Assembly (NCBI GenBank): GCA_034670405.1
Contig: JAXDDX010000073.1
Span: 503,001-567,000 of the forward strand
Length of the DNA: 64,000 nucleotides
Reading direction: 5' to 3'
Origin: Hoplostethus atlanticus
Lineage: Eukaryota > Chordata > Actinopteri > Trachichthyiformes > Trachichthyidae
Position numbers and translations under genes: made by a program. The number at the start of each line of letters is the position of its first letter. Positions within the stretch are counted from its first letter, which is position 1. This document shows positions 50,007 through 61,069 of the stretch, one piece after another. The notes below the pieces were generated by a model that ran no database searches, was not told the origin of the DNA, and saw only the letters and a program-made list of their open reading frames with translations.

Positions 50007-52926
50007 CTCCATGGTGTCACTGTGTTTTAGACCTACCCAGGTGTGGACAATGAGATATCTGTGAGTACCATGTGACAAACGCCACCCTCTGCCACCGTCT
50101 AGACAGCTTTAATCATTCACCTGTTCTTTACACTGCTCTAGGATTAAGGTGCACAGAGAACAAATTGTAATGTACCGTTCAATTGAATGGTATCTCTGGG
50201 TTTATCATTATTTTCTGTTCAAGCCGACTCGCTACACAATTTTGGGGGCGTCTGACATTGAATAGAAACTGCCTCTTCTATTTATGGTGCCACTTATGTG
50301 CACTTTAAAACGCGAAAGCCATTCTCTGCAACATGACGTGAAATGGTTGTTTATAGCTGAGTCATACGAGTTGCACTCGGTGTGAGGCCAAAGATCAAAC
50401 CTGATGGGCGATTGTGTAACTCTATGGAGTGTCATCATTAACAGTCCACAATTTAACTTAAAAGCTTCCACTGCAGGTTTGTAGAAAACAGAATGCAGAA
50501 TAGGCAATCCAGTGGACGTAGCCAGGGAAGTATGAGAAGGCACACCAAACAATGTGCTGCTCTAGGGCCGGAGAGGGTTAAAATACTGCAGAGGCCAAGT
50601 TCTCCTCCACAGTGAGGTTAGAAGCTGAGTTGTGCTGGTGTCTTGCCCGGTTTCATGTCTGTACTAGACCAGGGGGTGGTAACCTCTGTAAGGATGTGCT
50701 GTCGGCTCTGACTGAGGCCCACCAGCCTGATCACATGTGCTCTCTGTCTCCCTCTACAGGTGCCACTCAGGCTGGTAGAGAGTGTGGAGAGCAGAGATAT
50801 GTTCCAGCTGCACATCATCTGCAAGGACTCCAAAGTTGTCAGGTAAGGAGAGCACCTCACTAAAGGCATCACATTAAATCTGCTGAAAGATTGATACTAT
50901 TGAAAATCAAAACAAATGCGTGGTCTGATAATGCTTTTACTGAATGTTTCATTGTGACTGGTTAGTTTGTATCATACAGTGCAAGCTTAAACACCCAGCT
51001 TCGATCACTGTTCTGCATTAATGCACTAATCAGTATTTCCAGGTGTAAGAATTGTGTCTCTCAATGTGGTTGTCACAAGGAATTGCACAAAGCAACATAA
51101 TGATGTTAACATTACCCTGGTGGTGGTCAGGTTCTCTGTCCTGGCTACGTCACACTGGCGGTGATGGAGATCATGTCTTGTGTCTTTCCAGTTCAACACT
51201 CACTATGCCTGCCTGTGTAAAGTAGGTTCTAGCCTCATAATAATCTTGACATTGCTGGAGGCAATATCAAGGAAGGCAGTACTAGTGACAGTAATGCTAG
51301 TATACCATTAGCCTGCTAGCGCGTCTCTATTTTGGGACTATTATACTGCTAGTTTGTTTTTGCTGTCTTCATTGCATAAATTTCATGTTTAATGAGAGTT
51401 GAAAGTTGCTGTGCCCCAAATATTACTGATGCTCAGTTACCAGGGTAACACCTAAAAGCATAAAAGCAATGCTTTTATATTTGCAAAGCTAATAAGTCCT
51501 AAATGATGCATGTTTTTGCTATCTTTGGGCTTATGATATTCCTCTTGGTATGCCATTGTACAAGCAGGAAAGCAAACTTTATGTGCGGGTATTTTGCATT
51601 CTCAACACACATCACAAAAGGACGCCAAATTTGTGTTGGGCAGCTAATTTAGCTCCATACCATGCATTGCCATATAAAGCATCATCTGTATGCTTGGCAG
51701 AAGGACAAGTAGCTATATCTGCTTCATTCACAAAGAGACTGTAGGATTTTCAGGGGTCCTTGTTGAAATGCAAGTCTGACATGTCTGTACCAGTGTTTTT
51801 TCCGTGGCGATATCAAGTGAACAAACGGGATGTAAAACACTGATCTCCAAACAGATTGTCTTTTGGTTATGTCTACAAGAAAATCCTTGCTGTATTCATA
51901 GTGATGCTTAGGGGGTTTGTTTGTTTTTCCCCTTATTTGTAGATAACTTGTGCTTGTATAATTGTCACTACTACCATATCTTTATCCTTTTTTATATATT
52001 GTTAATCTTTTACCGTTTTCTTTCAGAATCATTATTGTTATTTAAAACAGTGCTTTGGCAACACATGTCAAATGTCATGCCAATAAAGCCCATTGAATTG
52101 AGCGGTTGGCAGCTAATAGAGTTAGCCCTCAGCAGACCTTTTAAACGTCTCTGGCAACAGATGTAAGTTCAATCATAACGTTTCAAATGGCCAAAGTGTA
52201 GTCAAGGTTGCTGAGTCTTGTGTTCTAAGTGACCTATTGGGAGTGTGTTGTCTCAGGCTGACAGTCAGCTGAGGTGAATCCCTCCTCCTTGGTGCTGCTG
52301 TAGAAGAGATCCAGCTGTGGGCACGTTTCTTTAGTGATTGGCGGGACAGTGATGATGCAGGATAAACCAGTTTTTAGTGCAAACCTGGTTGTAGACTAAG
52401 TAATTTGTCAGCTATAGGACATAAACCGGTTTGATTTCCTGAATAGTGCAATTTCTGTATCAACTCTGATGTTAGTTCTTTAGTTTAAGTATTATTGAAA
52501 TAAGGGCTGAAAAGAATATGTTGGCTTGTGTACCTGCAATGTGTAGTTATAAAGATACCTCTAGATATCTGCTTTTGTGGTGTTAGACTGTAGCATAGTA
52601 ACATTATTACTCTGTTTGCAAGCTGGGAAAACACTGAACATCTAAATCCGTTTGTTTTCCTGTTTTGATTTGTTTTTCTCCCGAACCTCAGCATGAAGTT
52701 GTAAGAGACACGTTGTTGGACCCCACTATTAATTCCCACACTTTGGGCTCTCCACAGATGCCACTTTGCAACATTCAAGCAGTGCCAGGAGTGGGTGAAG
52801 CGTCTGAACCGGGCCATAGCTCACCCGGCTCGGCTGGAGGACCTGTTTGCCCTGGCCTATCACGCCTGGTGTCTGGGAGGTAGCGTCGACGATGAGGACC
52901 AGCACGTTCATCTCTGTCGCCCAGGT

Positions 52927-52961
<35 letters not shown>

Positions 52962-53907
52962 AACATGCACAGAACAGAAAGAACAATAAGGCATCTGAGA
53001 TTGCTTATTTTGTTGATTTTTAAAAATGTGGCTTGCATTTTGATCCCCCCGTCCCCCATGCTTTCTCTTCTGTGTGTGTGCAGGTGATCACGTGCGTCAG
53101 AGAATGGAGATGGAGGTCAAGAGGATGGGGTTCGACACGCAGAACGCCTGGAGAGTATCGGACATCAACTGCAACTACAAGTGTGTGGCAGGTCCTTCCT
53201 GTTTACCCTAAACTGAAAGACACGTCTCTCTAGACAGGCAGCAAAACGATGACTGCAATGCATCAGAATGGTTGTTTAGAAAGTGAGTCCTAAGTGTCGA
53301 TATTTCAAAGAGCAGAACAACCGCTCTGAGGTGGAGTAGTCCTGGAATCATGCAGGACTAGAAACAATGTCACCCCAATGTTGCCAAACTGAACAGATTG
53401 TCTGGAATAAACTGCACAGGACTGAAATAAACAACATTTATGAGTCAGACCTCTGTGGGGATTTTGTACGGTTAGAATTTGCGCTGGATTAGGGTTACGT
53501 TGGTACGTCGTAGTATTCAGGGTAGAGGTTAGGCTTCAGGGAATGAGAGTATGTTGAATGCCCTCACGGATATGGACACACCAAGGGCATGCATGTGTGT
53601 TTGTACGTGTGCTGCTCCCTTGTGTGACCTCTAAGGCCAGCAGCGCTCTTACCATGGCCAGTCATTAACCTGCACACACAAACAAATGCACTGTAACACT
53701 CTGCACAAAAAGTGTGTGTGTGTGTGTACCTACCTGTGTATCAGGCCCTTGCATCTCCTTTGCTGTCTGGGTAAATAAATGAGAGAGAGAGGGGGAGAGG
53801 GGGAGAGAGAGAGAGAGAGAGAGTCCTGCTGAGGGAGGGAGACACACAAGAGAAGTGGCTAATTAAACAAGCCACAGCCTGCTGAGGCCCATGACTCAGC
53901 ACAGTAG

Positions 53908-53961
<54 letters not shown>

Positions 53962-56900
53962 GTCTCTGTCTCTCTGTCTCCCCCTCCCTCCCGCCTAGAT
54001 TGTTAAAAGACAGCAGGTGAATAGAGAGAGGAGAGGGTATCTTGGGAGAGGAGGAGACGAGAGACGGATGGAGTGAGGCAATAATGCCCAAAACAGAAGA
54101 TCTCAGGATGGTGCCTGAGGCCTTTGCACTTTACAAAACAGTTTTAGGATACGATAGTGCCCTTGAACAGGACGTTTGGGTATGTGTACGAAAGTGCATC
54201 TGCTGCAGTTGGCCTTTTATTTACTGGCTGGATAATCACTGCTTCACCACGTAACCTCCTCAAAGGCATGCCAGTGGCGTTAGAAACGTCACTCCTGTTT
54301 CCCCCTGTTTGTCTCGCTATTTATAAATCAAGCCTCCTGTCCTTCCTCCCAACAGGCTGTGCTCCAGCTACCCCCAGAAGCTGCTGGTTCCAGTATGGAT
54401 CACTGACAAGGAGCTAGAGAGTGTGGCTTCCTTCAGGTCCTGGAAGAGGATCCCTGTGGTGGTCTACAGGTGTGTTAGAGACACACACACACACACACAC
54501 ACATACAATATCATCTGTCTCTTAGAATTACACAACAGAGCGTTTTCTACTACTAGTTGCTTAACTGTAAATGTTAGGAATGGTCTCTTTCTGTGTTGGC
54601 TGACTCTGTTACCTTGTGCCCCAGGCACCAGAGGAACGGGGCAGTGATTGCCCGTTGCAGCCAGCCTGAGATCAGCTGGTGGGGCTGGAGGAACACGGAG
54701 GATGAGTACCTGGTGACGTCCATCGCCAAGGCCTGTCACATGGACCCCTGGGACCAAGGGCACCTGTGGAGTACCATCCTGCCGACCCCGCGGGGAAGGC
54801 CCCGACTCCTCGGATAGTGACTTTGGTAAAGCAATAGTTTGATTCATATTCACTAATTATTATTGTTGTTTACCTTATTTAGTTAGTTAAATATTATTAA
54901 GTGCCTAGGAATATGAGAAAATATTGTCAAACATAGAGCAGATTGATTACGCTTAAATCACGACTGAGCTTTTAGTTTCTGCATTGTTCACATGCTCCCG
55001 TTTAAGAAGAAGAGCTTTTCCTTCTCCTTATGCCTTTGTGTGTAAATGACATGATAGCAGACTGGACTACCACTGACTACACACAAAATGTGGCCTCTTC
55101 TTCATGCCTGTCCCACCAGTGTGACAATGAAATGAATTTTGAAAAACGAAAACATGAAATGAAAACACAATCAGGCGCTGTTCAGAATGGATAGTAGTGC
55201 AGAGAACCAAACAAACCAGGTCTCTATGTAGTGAGTAGCTTACTGATCTTAGAGCTGTGGAGAGGACAGCCTTGTAGAGACGAGGCACACTGAAGTGGTG
55301 AATAACAAAAACAAACCTTTGTTGAGACATGACTAGGCAAAGATAGAAAATATAAAATAATATAAAAATGTCAGGGTACCGACGCTGATAGTAACATGAC
55401 TTGGCTGACAACATACCCCCAGCAGCCCATACCCCTGAGACAGAGTAGGTGCTAGTCTCTCTCTCAGCCCTAGACCAGCAGGGGGGGGTGTCCCAGAGTC
55501 ATTGGGCACACAACAACATCCTGAAAAGTAAGTGGCAGAACAAGACTGATTGGTTTGGGTGAGCAGTAGCTCTGTGCCAGTCTTGGAGTAATTACTTGTC
55601 TTTCTTCGTTGTTGCCGTTGGAGTGAGGGCTCTGCCTAGTGATCGTTCCCAGTAGAAATATTGTGGTTGAGTCATCAGGAAAGATATTGATTTTCGGTAG
55701 GGGACAAATGGAGGTAGTACTATTAATCATGCCCCTATGGCTTCTCTGTTCATCCCCTCCGCTTTCCCACTTCACGCCTCCCTCTTCCTCATCCATTCCA
55801 TCTTTTTTTTTAACTCCTTACACCAAATAATCGTTCGCTCCCTCCTCCCCGTCTGCGTCTCCCAGACTCCTCGCTGACAGGAGGCTCTGGCTCCGATGAC
55901 AACACTGTGCCACAGAAGCTGCTGATCCTGGATGCTCGCTCCTACACCGCTGCAGTGGCCAACCGAGCCAAGGGCGGAGGCTGCGAGTGCGAGGGTCAGT
56001 GTCTCCCCACGTCCCCAACATTTCTCTTTTACTGCTAGGTCTTGATTAATACGCCATGCTTATTTCATTGATACTGAGATCAGAGGTAAAACTTCATCAA
56101 TTCAATCAATTTTAGGAGAAAGGAAATCAAAGTCAGTAACGTTGCATTTGATAACATTGATAACATTTGTTATTGCACTTACTTGGTGTTAGGGTTAGTT
56201 TGTTAGCTGTGCGTTGTAGACCTTATCTGCCCTCTGAGGTGAGCATTCACAACCTGTACTGTAATCCTGTTTATAGATACAAGCAGGCAAATGAAAGTCA
56301 ATGAGAAGAAAATGAAAAATCATCCCACAGCATGGAAAGAAAAGTATGCTTTTCAGTAAACGATAAGGAAAAACCACTACTAGTGACTGGTACAGCCAAG
56401 CTTGGTGGTTGACTCACATGAGGAAATAAATATTTTGAAATGTTATATCAGGGTGAATCATCACTCTCAGATCAAAAACCATACCCTGAACACTAGATGC
56501 TCTTATAGATCTTACAGGGTAAACTCGTCTCCCTATGACCTTATTCAACGTTGCTCATGTTTGTTTGTATTTAGAGTACTACCCCAATTGTGAGGTGATG
56601 TTCATGGGCATGGCCAACATCCATGCCATCCGAAACAGCTTCCAGGCCCTGAGAGCCGTCTGCAGCCAGATCCCGGATCCAGGAAAGTAAGTCGATACGT
56701 TTGACCTTTCTCACCGAGCGGTTCCTCCCTCATTTGCATCACCCCCCGCACCCCCACCCCCACCCCCACCCTCAGTAAGGTTACACCACACAGAGATGGG
56801 AATGTAGCCGCCATCCAGCCCTGTTCCTGCTGGGCTAGCCAGATGTCTGTCTGTACAGTCTGTGTCTGTTTCAGTGTATGTGTCTGTTTACATGTATGCT

Positions 56901-59900
56901 TTCGGCGTGCCAGCCGTGTGTGTGTGTGTGTGTTTACCGGCGTGTTTACATCAGCGAGTACTGTGTGTGTGTCCTGTATCTGTGTCTGTATGTACATGGC
57001 ATAACCCTGCAGCTGACATGCCCTGTGACGTCATGTCATATTATTTTGGGCCTTGTTTTTCCTGGTACTCTGACAGAGGTGTGTAATGACTCAGGGAGGC
57101 CTTAAGGTTACCTCAGGTTGCTCAGTTAACCCTGACATAACCAGGGCGGTGTGGTGTTGATATGTATACCTAGGCTCTGGATCATTTCATGATAGGGACG
57201 GGTTCTTCCTAGATTTGTAGTAACCATCCCCTCTGGTGTGTCCAGCTGGCTTTCAGCGCTCGAGAGCACTCGTTGGCTGCAGCACCTGTCTGTCATGCTA
57301 AAGGCAGCCACTCTGGTGTGCTCCGCGGTGGAGAGGGACGGCCGTCCTGTCCTGGTGCACTGCTCGGACGGGTGGGACCGCACCCCGCAGATTGTGGCCC
57401 TCGCCAAGATCCTGCTAGATCCTTTCTACAGGACATTAGAGGTGAGTCTACAGTGCAATTTGTTTTATACACAAAGGTCCCATATTATTTATGATTTTGA
57501 TTTTGTTGAGTTGGAAATGCATTACATTCTGAGCACTTTCACATTGCTCTGTGAAATGTACTTCCAATACTAACTGTGGTCCCATCCGCAGGGTTTCCAG
57601 GTGCTAGTGGAAACTGAGTGGTTGGACTATGGCCACAAGTTTGGGGACCGCTGTGGCCACCAGGAAAATGCTGATGACGTGAGCGAGCAGTGTCCTGTCT
57701 TCCTGCAGTGGCTGGACTGTGTTCACCAGCTGCTCAAACAGTTCCCCTGCCTCTTTGAGTTCAACGAGGCCTTCCTGGTAGGTGGTTGGTCTGTGATACA
57801 GACCCCTTCCATCTTTTCCTCACACTCTCTCATAGTCTCCCTCTGTAGACCTCTCTCTGACAGTCTAGTAATGACAGTATACATGCCCCCTTGACTATTT
57901 CAGCAATAAGCCACGAGATGTAAGAACAGCTGAGAGGTTATGAGGCTTGACGTGAAGCGCCACTTCTACAAACTGGACCATAAATGTTCAAGAAATGTTT
58001 TACTTTCCAGGTCAAGTTGGTGCAGCACACCTACTCGTGTCTGTACGGCACGTTCCTGTGTAACAACGCTCGGGAGAGGGAGGCACGAAACCTCTACAAA
58101 CGCGCCTGCTCTGTCTGGTCTCTGCTTCGCACAGGGAACAAGAACTTCCAGAACTTTCTCTACATCCCGAGTCACGACATGGTACCTACCACTGTTTATA
58201 CTTACCTGTTTTTCAGCCGAGCTTACACCGTTACAGCTGCACATTACAACTATAGCCTCCTACTGCTGGCCGATGAGCCACTCCATGGGTGAGGGGTTAG
58301 CGGTCTTGCTTAAGGGTGCAGTGGCATTTAAGGACCATAGAGTGAAATTAGCAGATCTCTAGTATTACTCACTTCATCTCCAAACTGCCTTTCTTGTCAA
58401 ACAGGGCATTTCCAACCATGTGCCATTACAGCAGCTGGTTTCACTATTAGTTCCTCCTCTGTGGTTGAAGGCATGTTAATCAGTTTAGTTGGAAGTGAAA
58501 CCTGCATACCTTTGGCCCTCCGTGGCACAAGGTTGGACCAGGAACAAGAGTCTGCTAATTTCACTCTGTGGTCCTTCTATAACTATAAGCATGTGTAACT
58601 TAAAGCTTAGAGCTGCCTCCCTTGTCTTTTCTGATTGTATGTGAAGGGATCCTCCTGTAAGAAAATGATAGATGTAGACTGACCCTAGTAGGAGGAGGAC
58701 AGTAGTACTAGTGTTGCAGGCACCATTATTATAAAATGACCCTGACATTGTCCTCGTCACTGTTTGTCTGCCAGGTGCTACAGCCAGTCTGCCACACACG
58801 GGCATTACAGCTATGGACAGCTGTCTATCTTCCCACCTCCTCCCCATGCACAGCTGTAGATGACGCCATGGAGCTCTACCTCCCCCCCAGCACCGCAGGA
58901 GACGAGCTCACCCCCCGCTCTCTAGACAGGTACATTTATCTGCTGCAAGCCTGTTTACTCACTGTCTAGACACAACCCCTTACTAAGTGTCACATTGTAA
59001 ACAAAGCAGAAACTTTCATTAATTCAGCAGGCTTGCTGTGTCTGCATAGCATCTGTGTTACTGCCCTCTAGTGCCACAAATGAAGAATTGCGTTATTGTC
59101 ATCACTGCAGGAGAAAAAAAGAATTCCTGGTGTATTTCTCATTTCCAGACTTCCCAAAACCCGCTCCATGGACAACCTGGTGTCGGCTTGCGAGAACGGG
59201 GTGCCTCTCACGCGTACGTCCAGCGACCCCAATCTCAACAAGCACTGCCAGGAGGGTCGCTCTGCCCTGGAGCCCACTCCTGCCATGGGAGGAACCTCTG
59301 CAGACGACCCCGACGAGGTCACGCCCGACACTGGAACGAACAGCGGTGACTCTGAGGTGGAACCTGTCGTTCAAAGTCCCGCCACAACCCCGGAAGAGGG
59401 TCCGAGTGCAGAGGGCTGTGAAGAGACACGAGAGGAGACCTGTCTCACCACGCAGCCTCTGCCCTCCCTGCCCCTTCCTCCTGTCCCTCTCAATAAGAAC
59501 CTCACACTCCCGAGCCATCCCTTCCCCACTCCGGTCCTCCGCCAAGCTTTGCCTCAGATTACTAGCCCTCCACTCCCACCGCTACCCCCTCCACTGGAGG
59601 CTGAGAGCCCCTCCAGGACTGAGACCACTGCTTCACCCACACATAAATCAGAAGCTTGCTTACCACTCCCCTGCAATGGCACGGTACCCACGGCCACCAC
59701 GCCCACCAGGCTCCTTAATGGCCACATCGACAGCCAAGTAAACGGCCTCTCGACATCTGCAGAGCTGCTGGCTCTCAAGCAACTGACCCCACTCATTCCT
59801 ATGGAGGACTCCACAGAGACGCTCACAGATGAGGGAGAATTCCCCCCAGCTCGGCGTCCCAGTGGGAGTAAGCACCTTATCCAGAATCAGTTCCATGATG

Positions 59901-61030
59901 AGGAGCAGGAGGAGTCCCAGCCCCAAGTTGAACCCCAGAAGGAGAAAGAGGAGACGAGGGCAGATGTAGTGAAAGGAAGAGAGCGGACATTAGCGGTAGC
60001 AGCAGCTCCTATAGACTGCACCCAGGTAGCAGCGCGCCACCTGATCTCCCAGAGCCAGCTCTCTGACCTGTCCCTGCTCAGCTCCCACTGGGAGAGCGTC
60101 CAGGGCCTGGTCCAGTCCGCCTACAGCAGCGTCGGCCACTCTGGCATCAGCCGGGCCCTGCAACCCAACATCTACCAGAGCCGCCGGCTGGCCGGCAAGC
60201 TGCTCCGTGCTCAGGGCCTGGCCGTCACCAATGGGGCCCAGTGCTGCCGCAGGGAAGCTGTCCGTTGCCCCTAGCAGCCCTGTGCAGCCTGGGTGGCTGT
60301 CTGCGGTCAAGAGTGCAGGCTACACCACCCTATGTGGGACCACTGCCGCTGCACCTAACAGCTATTCCTTGGTAGGCCATCAGCTGCTTCCAGCATCCCA
60401 CTCCTCACCCTCCGCCTCCAGCTCCCCTCCCCCACCCCAGGCCCCGGCTTACCTTGATGACGATGGGTTGCCAGTGCCCATGGATGCCGTGCAGCAGCGA
60501 CTGCGGCAGATTGAGGCAGGCTACAAGCAGGAGGTGGAGGTGCTGCGGCAGCAGGTGCGGCAGCTGCAGATGAGGCTGGAGAGTAAACAGTACGGCACCC
60601 CACCCTCCGAGCCCGACATCGACTATGAGGATGACATTGTGAGTATCTCTTTCTGTGTTGAAGTCAGACAGCTGGTGCTAGATGCATCTTCATTGTCTGC
60701 AGTGTAGCCTTGGGAAATGCTCTCTGTCCTCCTCCTCCTCTGCTGTTTTCTGACCTTCCCCTGGTCTCTCTGTTCCAGACGTGTCTGCGGGAGTCAGACA
60801 ACAGCAATGAGGAGGACTCTCTGTCAACCCACAGTGAGGACCGCCTCTCTGAGGGCAGCTGGGATAGGGTGGAGCCCAAGGACACAGAGGTCAGCATCCT
60901 TTATCGCTTGTTTCCAACAAATCTCTCATAGTTCCTCCCTCCACCCCCTCTCTAACCCCCTTTTACACCCTCCCTTCTCCCTCTCACCTTTATGGCCACA
61001 CACTGTTCTAATAAAGGGGTGTGTGTCTGT

Positions 61031-61069
<39 letters not shown>

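Noticed and set aside
59055..59741. 228-codon open frame, Pro/Arg-rich
   Set aside because: Out-of-frame reading of the GC-rich mtmr4 linker exon.
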